Assembly (NCBI RefSeq): GCF_001314995.1
Contig: NZ_CP012938.1
Location: forward strand, 1,674,001-1,738,000
Reading direction: 5' to 3'
DNA length: 64,000 nucleotides
From: Bacteroides ovatus
GTDB lineage: Bacteria; Bacteroidota; Bacteroidia; Bacteroidales; Bacteroidaceae
Shown one piece after another: positions 27,174 through 35,733 of this stretch. Within the stretch, counting starts at the first letter, position 1; every line of letters begins with the position of its first letter. The notes under the pieces are model-generated. The model was given only the letters and a program-made list of their open reading frames with translations. It was not told the origin of the DNA and did no database searches. The translations under genes and the position numbers were made by a program.

Positions 27174-27548
27174 TCATCCTATCATTTTATTAAGCAACAG
27201 GCTCAAATCAAGAACGGTGGTGTTTCTCAGGAACAGTGTTGCGCCAGACGCCAGCTGTAACTTGATCCATTTTATTGGTGGTTCACCTTCAGGATGTTTC
27301 ACGTCCAACTTCACAGTTGGACTATTGCATGGTTTCCCGGTTATCTGGACTTTGGCAACCTTGGGCTGCTCAACCTGGACTGTCTTGCCTAACTTCTCAC
27401 TCCACAACTGGTGACGCTGCCAGTTCATGAACTTGTCGTAATTTACACCATAATCAGCACAGAACTCTCGAAGATCTTTGGTCTCGCTGCATAACTGGTA
27501 GAGGTCATATACCTCCTGATAGTTTACTTTTTCTTTTGCCATAATCAT
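27174..27548 (-). CDS. tnpA: IS66 accessory protein TnpA
   Basis: A 124-residue protein with a putative helix-turn-helix in residues ~8-45 (YQEVYDLYQLCSETKDLREF, then CADYGVNYDKFMNWQRH) and a C-terminal domain ending in KLQLASGATLFLRNTTVLDL. This is the pattern of the IS66 Orf1/TnpA partner that binds DNA. First gene of the IS transcript on the minus strand. Confidence 0.88.
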   Translation of the reverse strand: MIMAKEKVNYQEVYDLYQLCSETKDLREFCADYGVNYDKFMNWQRHQLWSEKLGKTVQVEQPKVAKVQITGKPCNSPTVKLDVKHPEGEPPIKWIKLQLASGATLFLRNTTVLDLSLLLNKMIG

Positions 27549-27700
27549 TCTTGTTAAAGGTTACGGCGCAAAGATATGGCGGCTAACAACTTATGTCAAG
27601 GCGGAAAATAGAATGGTTACTTTTCAAATTCGATTCGATTGAATAAGCCATGAACCATCTGATAAGGAATACATAGAAAAATATGTCTAGGTTATATTTC

Positions 27701-28249
27701 CTATTTAGAACTTCCGGCCAGATATCCCAAACTGGTCACATCTGCCCCCAAGTAATGATTAATGTGCTTCAATGGCACCCTGTACAGAATATCCGGAATT
27801 TCCGCCAATAAAGAGAGGTACCTTTCCCTTACTGTCAGCTTGCGGGCATTCATATCCTCTTCCTCTTTAAAGTAAAACTGATACTCCATCAGTTGACGGA
27901 CCAGATTCGCAAATGAAATTGAAGATGCACACAACTCTTCAATCTCCTCTTCACTGATGTAATAAGCAGCACATTTCGTCAGTGTCTTGATAGAATACTG
28001 ACTTGAATTATAGCATAACACAGCATCACCCGCAGAGAAAAACCGATTGGTTCTCTCTTCTCCTTCATGAGTGGTATATGTATGCAAAATACCGGAAACA
28101 ATAATGTACAAGCTCTGCTCTGGCAATGTGGCAGAAGCAATCGTTTCTCCTTTATCCAGATACACCATTTCCATTCGAGCCAACAGCTCTTTCACTTCTC
28201 TTTCATCCACCTGATACTCAAAACAGAGTTTCTTCAAATAAGCTTCCAT
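27701..28249 (-). CDS. Crp/Fnr-family regulator, short
   Basis: A 182-residue protein with a cyclic-nucleotide-binding-type beta-barrel (residues ~10-115; KGETIASATLPEQSLYIIVS, then GDAVLCYN) and a short C-terminal DNA-binding region (RERYLSLLAEIPDILYRVPL, then KHINHYLGADVTSLGYLAG). The HTH ends only a few residues after the recognition helix, which is common in Bacteroides members. It lies between the IS66 element and the MATE exporter gene (40 nt upstream on the same strand), so it is probably cotranscribed with the exporter. Ligand unknown. Confidence 0.82.
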   Translation of the reverse strand: MEAYLKKLCFEYQVDEREVKELLARMEMVYLDKGETIASATLPEQSLYIIVSGILHTYTTHEGEERTNRFFSAGDAVLCYNSSQYSIKTLTKCAAYYISEEEIEELCASSISFANLVRQLMEYQFYFKEEEDMNARKLTVRERYLSLLAEIPDILYRVPLKHINHYLGADVTSLGYLAGSSK

Positions 28250-28289
28250 ACAAAATAGATTTTAGTTAATATATGTCACTTAAAAACAC

Positions 28290-29654
28290 CTAATTCGACA
28301 TAGCAGGCATCATTGTGCCTCTCAAATATAATTTCCTTTGGGTATATCGTAAATACCAGATACAGATCAATAATGAAACGACCGTTGAAATGGGTGGAGC
28401 AAATCCCATGATAAACAGCGACGAGCTATCTATCTGGCTGAACCAGTATGACAACGGTATACGGAACAGGAAAGTGGCTATCAGACTGTGAATCATCGGG
28501 AATAACGAGTTTCCTTGTCCGCTGAAATAAGAATTAATGCAGAACACGAAACTAACCACGATGCAGTCGATGCTATACCCTCGCAAATAATCTGCCGCCA
28601 TTGCCACCACAGCAGCATCTTTCGTAAAGAAAGCAGTAAGAGTCTCCGGCAGGAATTGCGAATACACGCAAACCGACACACCGAAAACAAGAGCAATCCC
28701 AATCCCTGAAGCCAGACATTTATTCATTCTCTTGATAAGTCCCGCTCCATAGTTCTGTGCAGTCATGGTTGCCACAGCCGATGATATAGCCATCGGAGGC
28801 AGCATAGCAAACACGATGATTTTCTCAACAACACCCAGGGAAGCAGATGCAATGACTCCCATCTGATTGACAATGACAGTGATAATCAGAAAAGAAACAT
28901 TGATTAAAGCATCCTGCAAAGCAATAGGTGCTCCCAACACCAAGATCTTTTTAGACAGATTCCGGTTCAATCGAATATCTTTCCGTGAAAAATCAAAATG
29001 GAATCCGTGCCGGTATAAGAACCAGAGCGCTATTCCAAAGCTGACTCCTTGTGCACTTACAGTAGCAATAGCCGCTCCTGCAGCTCCCCAATGGAAATAA
29101 CCGACCAATATAAAATCGAGCACTATATTTATCACACATGCCAGCCCAACAAAATAAAGTGGTGTTTTAGAATCACCCAATCCACGCAAAATACCACATA
29201 CAACATTATATCCTACTATAAACAGAATACCCAGAGAGCATACCAAAATATAGTTTTTCGTATCTACCATCGCTTCGACAGGAGTATGCATCAGTTCTGC
29301 TATCCGACTATGAAAAAGCACCATGACTAAAGTTAGCACTACGCCGGTTATTGAAAACAACCATACGGAAGACCCGATAGTAAAAGCTACTTTTCGATTG
29401 TCTTTAGCTCCGGTAGCAATAGCAATCAGCACTGTTGTCCCAGTAGTAATACCCAGAATAATACCTGTAATTGTCTGCATCACCTGACTACCAATAGCTA
29501 CGGCTGCCACACTTGCCGAATCATCATATTGTCCGACAACGAAAAGGTCAGCTCCGCCATAAAGTGCCTGGAGCACATTGGCAATCAGAAAAGGTACTGC
29601 AAACTGCAACAATACCTTCGGTACGCTTCCTTGTGTCAAATCTAACTCTTTCAT
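28290..29654 (-). CDS. MATE-family multidrug efflux transporter
   Basis: A 454-residue integral membrane protein with about 12 hydrophobic helices and two homologous MatE halves. The N-terminal half has VPKVLLQFAVPFLIANVLQA, YGGADLFVVGQYD and GSQVMQTITGIILG; the second half starts near residue 240. Such proteins export drugs or metabolites using Na+ or H+ gradients. It is preceded by a ~150-nt structured leader containing a terminator hairpin and is followed by the Crp-like regulator gene. Confidence 0.93.
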   Translation of the reverse strand: MKELDLTQGSVPKVLLQFAVPFLIANVLQALYGGADLFVVGQYDDSASVAAVAIGSQVMQTITGIILGITTGTTVLIAIATGAKDNRKVAFTIGSSVWLFSITGVVLTLVMVLFHSRIAELMHTPVEAMVDTKNYILVCSLGILFIVGYNVVCGILRGLGDSKTPLYFVGLACVINIVLDFILVGYFHWGAAGAAIATVSAQGVSFGIALWFLYRHGFHFDFSRKDIRLNRNLSKKILVLGAPIALQDALINVSFLIITVIVNQMGVIASASLGVVEKIIVFAMLPPMAISSAVATMTAQNYGAGLIKRMNKCLASGIGIALVFGVSVCVYSQFLPETLTAFFTKDAAVVAMAADYLRGYSIDCIVVSFVFCINSYFSGQGNSLFPMIHSLIATFLFRIPLSYWFSQIDSSSLFIMGFAPPISTVVSLLICIWYLRYTQRKLYLRGTMMPAMSN

Positions 29655-29698
29655 AGTTTCTTCGATACTTTTCCTCTTTATCTTATTTTGTTACAACA

Positions 29699-29752
29699 TA
29701 AAAAAAGTGCCGGACAAGCGAATGATTTGCACCATTCATCTTATCCAGCACT
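29699..29752 (-). terminator. Strong hairpin with T-run in the leader of the MATE gene
   Basis: Stem agtgccggacaag / cttatccagcact (G-U pairs included) with an inner gaatg / cattc extension; on the minus strand it is followed by seven T residues. It lies between a candidate MATE promoter (29814-29845) and the MATE start at 29654, so it may act as an attenuator; it can also end the STM4011-4015 transcript coming from upstream. Confidence 0.8.
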
Positions 29753-29759
29753 ATAATTA

Positions 29760-29845
29760 TTATTATAGCACCCTCCGATGAGGATTTTTATGCCTGTCCC
29801 TATTTCAGGGCTGCAAATATGGGCTTTGTTTTCATAATTACCAAA
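29760..29845 (-). promoter_or_regulatory. Candidate MATE promoter and structured leader
   Basis: Minus-strand -33 TTTG (29842-29845) and -7 CATATTTG (29814-29821) are separated by 20 nt, the usual Bacteroides spacing. The transcript that would start near 29807 first forms short hairpins (ccct/aggg around 29790-29808; cctc/gagg near 29768-29781) and then the terminator-like hairpin at 29699-29752. I do not recognise a named riboswitch class. Confidence 0.5.
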
Positions 29846-29891
29846 TTTTAACCGGTTTTTATTTTCTTATGAAGATGTAACTAGCTATATA

Positions 29892-31457
29892 TCAACTATT
29901 ATCAGACGAGGTTTGGTCTATAGGATCTCCGTTAGAAAAACGAAAGAAAGCTGCCAACCGATCCGGATTCAGCGTATAACGTGCGCGTTCTTTTAATAAG
30001 GGTTCCGCATTCATTACGGCACAAGAATGAGAAACTACGGACATCATCGGCCAGTCCTTTAACGAATTTCCTACAACTAAGGTGTGTTCAAAAGATAAAC
30101 TCAAAGCCTTACATAACTGAATTACCCCCTCTTTTTTACTCGCTTCAGGATGAATGACTGTTATCAGCGGAGCTTTATGAAAAACCTGGCAGGGATTCTC
30201 TTTCAACCGGATAAGAATAGCTTCTCTCTGTTCTTTATCACGTACCAATATACTATACTTGTAAACCACTCCTTCATAATTATGAATAGTGACTTTTGCA
30301 GATTCTCCATATACCTCCGGATATACTTTCACCGGCAAACACCTGATCTGGCCCGAATAAGATAATAAACCTCCATCTGCAAAAACTCCTCCCCTGAATA
30401 AATAGAAAAGAGCCTTTCCCAGCTTTTTCTTCGCCTGCTCCATCGACAGAGAAGTGGCAAGATATAAGGAAACGGACTGTGCCATATATCGTAGAGCGTT
30501 AGCATAACTTTCAGAAACTTTTCCCTGTGAATCAGTCAGAGTTCCATCCACATCGAAGAAAACAGTCGTAATAAGTGGCTTGTCCGGTATTCGCCAGAAC
30601 GCCCCTTCTCCCATGATTCGATGTAAAGGGTGATTGTTCAGGTTACTGAACGCAATATAACAATCACAAACCTTCCTCTCGCAAGATAGCGGCAGAACAG
30701 CTCCATCACCTTGATAAAAATTACCAATCTTCACCCGGCTTCGGGGACAAGCATACATATCCCCTTTCCAATCGATAAAACAATTATTCCTTCCTCCTGC
30801 GCAAACTTCCCATTGTACCGGAGCATTCTTCAAGTCATACTCAAAAAGATTATCCAGTTGCCTGAAAAACTGAATATCTTCCTGACTTAATGGTGCCCTT
30901 AACCCTTGCATAGCATTAATGAATAAATAAATATCCGGTAAAAGAGCATTCCGTAAATCATTGAGTACGGCCTTTGCAGAGGGATTTCCTACCGCTCCGG
31001 CACATACCTGTATTCCCGCATGATGGAGTATATGAATCTGATGCGCAAATTTCTCTACCGAAGTCATCTCCGGATGAAAACTGGCCCAAAGCCTTATCTT
31101 ACTTATCACAGTGGGAGTTACACGAATCTCATCAAGCCAGTGTTTAGCCGGAAAAGAAAGGTTAGTCTGACAGGAAATTCCAGCCACCTGTGGCAATGCT
31201 GCCAAGTGCATCATTCCTTTCCGATAATAACGATGGATCAATGCTTCACCGTAAGGAATAATAAATAACTGCAACGGCTCCCCTTTCCATTGTTCAATAG
31301 CTGCTATAAAACGATTCCATGCCTGTTCGTCCTGTGTCGTATCTGCCAGATGCGACTTCTTGCCGAAAGGGCAATAAGAACAGGTATAGTTGCAGCTATT
31401 CAATTTGCCGCGATAATATATACGCCTGAAGGAAAGTAAAGAGCCTTCGTTTTCCAT
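29892..31457 (-). CDS. STM4011-family radical SAM protein fused to a HAD-type phosphatase domain
   Basis: A 521-residue protein from the ATG at 31457; a TTG at 31472 overlapping the previous stop (TTGA) is an alternative. The N-terminal ~290 residues are a radical SAM domain with CNYTCSYC (C-x3-C-x2-C) binding the 4Fe-4S cluster. A later Cys set (CAGGRNNC, YACPRSRVKIG, CERKVCDC) looks like SPASM-type auxiliary cluster ligands. The C-terminal ~230 residues are a HAD phosphatase: motif I FFDVDGTLTD, motif II in LATSLS, the Lys in EASKKEGV and motif IV VVGNSLKDWPMM. To my knowledge STM4011 proteins usually lack this domain. Last gene of the five-gene operon. Confidence 0.82.
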   Translation of the reverse strand: MENEGSLLSFRRIYYRGKLNSCNYTCSYCPFGKKSHLADTTQDEQAWNRFIAAIEQWKGEPLQLFIIPYGEALIHRYYRKGMMHLAALPQVAGISCQTNLSFPAKHWLDEIRVTPTVISKIRLWASFHPEMTSVEKFAHQIHILHHAGIQVCAGAVGNPSAKAVLNDLRNALLPDIYLFINAMQGLRAPLSQEDIQFFRQLDNLFEYDLKNAPVQWEVCAGGRNNCFIDWKGDMYACPRSRVKIGNFYQGDGAVLPLSCERKVCDCYIAFSNLNNHPLHRIMGEGAFWRIPDKPLITTVFFDVDGTLTDSQGKVSESYANALRYMAQSVSLYLATSLSMEQAKKKLGKALFYLFRGGVFADGGLLSYSGQIRCLPVKVYPEVYGESAKVTIHNYEGVVYKYSILVRDKEQREAILIRLKENPCQVFHKAPLITVIHPEASKKEGVIQLCKALSLSFEHTLVVGNSLKDWPMMSVVSHSCAVMNAEPLLKERARYTLNPDRLAAFFRFSNGDPIDQTSSDNS

Positions 31458-31468
31458 TTCTATTTCGT

Positions 31469-32746
31469 TCAATAAGAATAAGTTTCCATCAGTTCTCTTA
31501 TTTCAGGAGTAATGAACAACTGACCAATATAATCGGAGTATGCCATTCCGTCGGAAGTCAGACAAATACGACCGTTATCCGTATCTTCTATCCATTGCCG
31601 TTCAGCTAACTGTCGAAACAACGGCACATTATCCGGTGATTCTCCAAAACGACGCTCATATTCGGCCTTATCAAGCCCCATATAATACATCAGATTTTTA
31701 ATGATAAAACGTTGCCGCTGTTCTTCCTGCGAAAGAATAAATCCATTACGAGCCACTGTAAAATCAGTAGTGCCCATATAATCATCTATCTCTCCGGCAA
31801 TACAACGCTGGCAAACAGTATACCGGGTGGCATAATGCAAATTACCCAGGTAACTGCGTCCGCCGGAGCCACACGACAGCATCACTTCATCCCCACATGA
31901 GATTTCCGCATCAGTAGACGGATGATGAATAAAACGCCGCATCGAAGTTTGTAGAAAACCTCTGTCTTTCAACAAATCACAAGCGGCACAATACATCTGA
32001 AAACAGACATCGTCGGATTCCCGCTCCGTGATAGCCGTTTCCGGTCGCACATATAGCGGATAGATAAAGAGTTCGTTAGGCTGAAACAGAAGAGCCTGTT
32101 CCAATGAATAAAGAAAGCTGGCCACAGTTTGTCCTTTGATTCCGTAAATCAAATCAATATTAAAAAACGGGAATTGTCTCTTCCGGATAGCCTCCAGCGC
32201 CTGATTAATCATGTCTCGCCGGGGACGTCTTTTCAAAGCAGTTAATTCTTCGTCAAGGAAACTCTGTACGCCAATACTCACACGAGCCACTCCTGCTTGC
32301 TTCAATAAGTCCAAACGGGCAGGATCGGCATATTCCGGCGATGTTTCTACGGAAGTAAAGGTATGTGAAGGATGCACTCCGAATAAGGCAGCTGTATCCA
32401 GTAAGTATTCCAGTTGAGGAACAGTGAGGAGCAACGGTGTGCCTCCTCCAATGGCGAAACTATCAAATGCCAGTCCGGTAGTGAGTGGAGACAACTGTTG
32501 CGCCTGCTTGTGAAGAGTTTCCAAATAAGTTGCGATATAATCCGCACGATTTGTTTGCAGAGAAAACAGGTTGCAATATCCACATTTATGACTACAAAAA
32601 GGAATATGGAAATAAAGCGATGCTTTCTGTCCTTCCACCTGTTTCAGGTAAGGAACCAGCGAAACCGGGGACGGAAAAGAACGATAAGCAGTTTTATGTG
32701 GGTAACTATACATATAGTCTACATATCGTGGTAGCGGTTGATTCAT
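31469..32746 (-). CDS. STM4012-family radical SAM protein (HemN/HemW-like)
   Basis: A 425-residue protein when started at the ATG at 32746, which gives an ATGA overlap with the STM4013 stop; an upstream ATG at 32806 would add 20 residues and a 64-nt overlap. The motif FHIPFCSHKCGYCNLF carries C-x3-C-x2-C, followed by AIGGGTPLLL (SAM binding) and VSIGVQSFLDEELTALKR, as in the coproporphyrinogen dehydrogenase-like group. The C-terminal ~120 residues resemble the HemN C-terminal domain. Extra Cys residues (CGDEVMLSCGSGG, CQRCIAG) are notable. The genomic context, not heme synthesis, suggests its role; the substrate is unknown. Confidence 0.85.
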   Translation of the reverse strand: MNQPLPRYVDYMYSYPHKTAYRSFPSPVSLVPYLKQVEGQKASLYFHIPFCSHKCGYCNLFSLQTNRADYIATYLETLHKQAQQLSPLTTGLAFDSFAIGGGTPLLLTVPQLEYLLDTAALFGVHPSHTFTSVETSPEYADPARLDLLKQAGVARVSIGVQSFLDEELTALKRRPRRDMINQALEAIRKRQFPFFNIDLIYGIKGQTVASFLYSLEQALLFQPNELFIYPLYVRPETAITERESDDVCFQMYCAACDLLKDRGFLQTSMRRFIHHPSTDAEISCGDEVMLSCGSGGRSYLGNLHYATRYTVCQRCIAGEIDDYMGTTDFTVARNGFILSQEEQRQRFIIKNLMYYMGLDKAEYERRFGESPDNVPLFRQLAERQWIEDTDNGRICLTSDGMAYSDYIGQLFITPEIRELMETYSY

Positions 32747-33597
32747 TTTTTCGTTAAAATAAAGTGTTTGTAAGGGACTGTATAAACCGTCTCGTGAGAT
32801 ATGCAATGATATTCATATCCATCCTCTCCATAGCAAGTGCCATGATCGGAAAGAGCAATCACCAGCGTATTTCCCCGTTTCTGAAAGGCCTGAAATAAAC
32901 GGGGGAGCTGACTGTCGACATATTGCAGCGCGGCAGCGTGTGATTCCTTATCATCCTTCATTTTGCCTTCCACATAATGACAGTTCGGATAATGAATAGC
33001 AGAAAAATTGATATACATAAAAATCCGTTTGTCCTCCGGATAGTTTTCGAGTTTCTTCAATGCAAAATCAATTTGTTTTTCAGTACTATCGGGTGCCGTG
33101 CATCCAAAGGTCGGCAGCCAATAACTTTTAGTAAAGTAACCGGGAAACACACGCCCCAGTTCATTACGCTTGCTGAAGAAGTTCACCCCTCCTATACAAA
33201 TCGTTTCATAACCTACATTGGCAAGGCTTTGCACAAAAGTTGCTTCCGTAAACGGATAACTTCCCGCAGGCGGAATACGTCCCGTACCAGCTTGCACAGG
33301 GAAAAACAACCACTTACGGCTGCGTAGCGAATGAGGTTCCGCCGGAGAAGGCAGAAATCCTGCAAAGATGGCAAAATGAGACGGGTAAGTAAAATTTCCC
33401 GGTGCATGTCTTTTTTCCCATTCTCCTCCGTGACTGTTCAGTACCGGTGTTCTTCCCGCCGCTTCTTCCTCCTTGCTGACATCATAACGCAAGGTATCAA
33501 AGCAAAGCATCAATATATCATGAGTACCCACCACCTGATTCATATCCAGATCCGGATTTTGGGTCTGTTCGCCAGCCGGCAGTTCATCTATTTGCAT
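32743..33597 (-). CDS. STM4013-family hydrolase, alkaline phosphatase/sulfatase fold
   Basis: A 284-residue protein. The metal-binding start ILMLCFDTLRYDVS and the C-terminal ALSDHGTCYGEDG (Asp-His) are typical of the alkaline-phosphatase superfamily. The nucleophile region reads GNFTYPSHFAIFAGFLP: TYPSH aligns with the sulfatase signature C/S-x-P-S/A-R but has Thr for Cys/Ser and His for Arg, so formylglycine formation is unlikely and a Thr nucleophile, as in phosphatases and phosphonate hydrolases of this superfamily, is expected. No signal peptide is seen, so it works in the cytoplasm. It overlaps the ATP-grasp gene by 14 nt. Confidence 0.82.
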   Translation of the reverse strand: MQIDELPAGEQTQNPDLDMNQVVGTHDILMLCFDTLRYDVSKEEEAAGRTPVLNSHGGEWEKRHAPGNFTYPSHFAIFAGFLPSPAEPHSLRSRKWLFFPVQAGTGRIPPAGSYPFTEATFVQSLANVGYETICIGGVNFFSKRNELGRVFPGYFTKSYWLPTFGCTAPDSTEKQIDFALKKLENYPEDKRIFMYINFSAIHYPNCHYVEGKMKDDKESHAAALQYVDSQLPRLFQAFQKRGNTLVIALSDHGTCYGEDGYEYHCISHETVYTVPYKHFILTKK

Positions 33598-34594
33598 GGT
33601 TATATCTCTTTTTTATGTTTTTTATCTGTTGAATATAAATAGAATTATGAGCAAACATATCCTGATACACATGATCTCCCTGTCCGTTGACTTCTATTAT
33701 ATAAGGAATATCTGTTCCTCTCTCTATCAGTACATCCACTCCGGCATATTGCAAATCCAAAGATTGAACCGCTTCCTGACACTGAAAATAGATTTGTTGC
33801 CGCACTACTTCCGGCAAAGACAATTCGTTCCACCAATGTGCCTTATTGTTCAGATGCAGATTGGTTATGCTTCCTTTACTGCATCTCACAACGATATAAT
33901 CAATTTCAGATTCCCGGCACACTACCCGGAGATCATAATTCTCTCCCTGCAACTGCTCTTTAGGAATCCATTCTTCTAAAATAGCTTCTGTTTGCATCAC
34001 CGCTTCCGCCAACGGGATCATCTCTTTTTCCGTACTCAAACGGTGGATACGTTTGGTGTTATGAATGACTCCGTCCACTTGTTGTAAGGTAGTATAGACT
34101 ACCCATTTATTCCGGTTGGGTTGATAGCGAACAGCCATAATACCTCCCGCCCCCGAACCGTAACGGGGTTTCAAAAAGCATCCTCTACCGCAATCGGCAA
34201 GAAGCTCTCTCAACTCATCAAAAGAACGGGGAGAAGGTAACATCGGAGTCACTTTCAACCCTCTGTCCATCAACACTTGTTTAGTTTCCTTTTTATCAAG
34301 AGCACGTAATAAAGCATGGGGAGTATTCAAAAAGCACACGTCATCAGATAGCCTCATCTCGCCTAAACGTTGCAGTGTCTCCTTATATGCCTGATTCAAC
34401 AGCGCATATTTCAGGAAATTCGTTTCATCGCTTACACAAGGTTCCAGTTTGATAACTGCCTGCCGTAGTTGCGGCAAGCAGTTAAAAAGTTCCCCGTAAG
34501 TCATAAAACGAACTTCCGTCTGCAAGTGTTTGCCTGCTTCAATAAAGTATTCTATACGTTTGGACAGAGAGTTGCTGACAACGATTATCTGCAT
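33584..34594 (-). CDS. STM4014-family ATP-grasp protein
   Basis: A 336-residue protein. The ATP-grasp core is visible from ~115: KKETKQVLMDRGLKVTPMLP, the glycine-rich loop FLKPRYGSGAGGIMAV, the ILEEWIPKEQL lid region, and the metal-binding end GVDVLIERGTDIPYIIEVNG, with Glu and Asn as Mg2+ ligands. ATP-grasp enzymes form amide or related bonds through acyl-phosphates, which suggests ligation of an amino acid or other amine to an acid. It begins 3 nt after the STM4015-type gene. Confidence 0.82.
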   Translation of the reverse strand: MQIIVVSNSLSKRIEYFIEAGKHLQTEVRFMTYGELFNCLPQLRQAVIKLEPCVSDETNFLKYALLNQAYKETLQRLGEMRLSDDVCFLNTPHALLRALDKKETKQVLMDRGLKVTPMLPSPRSFDELRELLADCGRGCFLKPRYGSGAGGIMAVRYQPNRNKWVVYTTLQQVDGVIHNTKRIHRLSTEKEMIPLAEAVMQTEAILEEWIPKEQLQGENYDLRVVCRESEIDYIVVRCSKGSITNLHLNNKAHWWNELSLPEVVRQQIYFQCQEAVQSLDLQYAGVDVLIERGTDIPYIIEVNGQGDHVYQDMFAHNSIYIQQIKNIKKRYNHANR

Positions 34595-34597
34595 CTC

Positions 34598-35671
34598 CTA
34601 TTCTGTAATCATCGGGTAATACCACAATTCACCATCATATTCATCTGCCTCTTCAGTTTCAGCAATATCTATTTTCATAGGGAGACTCTGCAACTGTTTC
34701 TTCATCTCCTTGCTCAAATAATTATAGCGCATATTGATAAACTTCAAATGAGCGATCTTATCCATATTATCCAGCAATAATTGGGCACCTTCATCTTTGA
34801 GAGTACCAGCCGAAACATCCATTGTTTCAAGTTGGGGAAGAATATCCGACTCCAGGAACATTTCTACAATCTTGTCCTGTTCTTCAGAGTTGACGATCCC
34901 CAGATAAGTCAGCTTCGGGAAACGTTCTTTGGAGAACAACGGACGGAATATCTCAATATCAGCTTCAAATCCATAATCTTCCACACCAACATATAGAATC
35001 AGTTTTTCCAGATTGGGGAAATCAGAACCAAGAATATCTTCTACCACTTCGGTAGGCAGGCCACCACTGATAATTTCGAGTGACCGCAACTCCGGCCGTG
35101 AAGTCTTTCCCAAACGCAGATTATTGGTTCCTTTGATTTTCAGATCTTTCAATTTAGGCATGGCATCGAGCAGCGGACTAATATCAGCTTGTTCAATCCA
35201 TGAAATCTCCTGTTCTTCCTGCTCAATATCTCCCCAGAACAAGCCTTCTATTTGTGCGAACTTCTCCTTATTTTCAATCATTCCCTGTAATAAGGCAGAA
35301 CAGTCGCCACCCTCATAATCCCAACAACCGATTGTTATTTGTTTATATTCAGAGAGATGTTTATCTTTCAATATCTTATCCAGAAGATTCACATTGTTTT
35401 CATACTCATCATAACTCAAAGTATATTTCTTGGCTTCCACTTTCATTTCACGTGCAGTTTCTTCAGCAGTTTCTACATACCCTTTTTTGGTCTTTTCCGC
35501 AATCAGTTTGCTGGCTGCTTTTTCAGCTTCTTCAGTCGTTGCGTAGTTTTTCACTTGTGTTTGTCCGTCGGTCCCCAACTTACCATAATTTACAGTAACA
35601 TCTGTTCCGACTACCTCTATGCTCCAGAATTTCTGCGATTTAAAATCTTGAAAAACGAATACTCTCTTCAT
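34598..35671 (-). CDS. STM4015-family protein with WGR domain and leucine-rich repeats
   Basis: A 357-residue protein from the ATG at 35671; the frame stays open 50 codons further upstream, but that extension lies over the promoter. Residues ~1-75 are a WGR domain (VFVFQDFKSQKFWSIEVVG, then VNYGKLGTDGQTQVKNYA), seen in PARPs and MolR-type proteins. From ~165 there are leucine-rich repeats (LLDAMPKLKDLKIKGTNNL, RPELRSLEIISGGLP, DFPNLEKLILYVG, RFPKLTYLGIV, ILPQLETMDVSAG, KIAHLKFINMRYNYL). These are binding rather than catalytic modules. First gene of the STM4011-4015 operon. Confidence 0.82.
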   Translation of the reverse strand: MKRVFVFQDFKSQKFWSIEVVGTDVTVNYGKLGTDGQTQVKNYATTEEAEKAASKLIAEKTKKGYVETAEETAREMKVEAKKYTLSYDEYENNVNLLDKILKDKHLSEYKQITIGCWDYEGGDCSALLQGMIENKEKFAQIEGLFWGDIEQEEQEISWIEQADISPLLDAMPKLKDLKIKGTNNLRLGKTSRPELRSLEIISGGLPTEVVEDILGSDFPNLEKLILYVGVEDYGFEADIEIFRPLFSKERFPKLTYLGIVNSEEQDKIVEMFLESDILPQLETMDVSAGTLKDEGAQLLLDNMDKIAHLKFINMRYNYLSKEMKKQLQSLPMKIDIAETEEADEYDGELWYYPMITE

Positions 35672-35733
35672 AATACAGTTTTTAATGGTTGATATTTGCA
35701 CACTCAACACAGAACGCGCATGAACAATACCTG

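Larger units (their letters stand above)
24874..27620 (-). mobile_element. Complete IS66-family insertion sequence
   Basis: Three genes of the IS66 set (tnpA, tnpB, tnpC order on the minus strand) are bounded by ~21-bp inverted repeats: left GTAACCATACTATTTTCCGC at 24874, right (read inward on the minus strand) GTAACCATTCTATTTTCCGC ending at 27620. Length is 2747 bp. All three frames are open. The flanking 8-mers (cattttat left, ttttcaaa right) do not match, so the target duplication expected for IS66 is not seen. Confidence 0.92.

Noticed and set aside
27701..27740. Frameshift at the end of the short Crp-like gene
   Set aside because: Reading the other frames does not restore a better C-terminus; short HTH ends are common in Bacteroides members.
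29760..29810. Match to a known riboswitch class (TPP, SAM, preQ1, guanidine, cobalamin)
   Set aside because: None of the conserved boxes of these classes could be found in the leader; left as an unassigned structured leader.
32743..33597. Genuine sulfatase
   Set aside because: The C/S-x-P-S/A-R signature is TYPSH, and no signal peptide is present, so a sulfatase label would be misleading.
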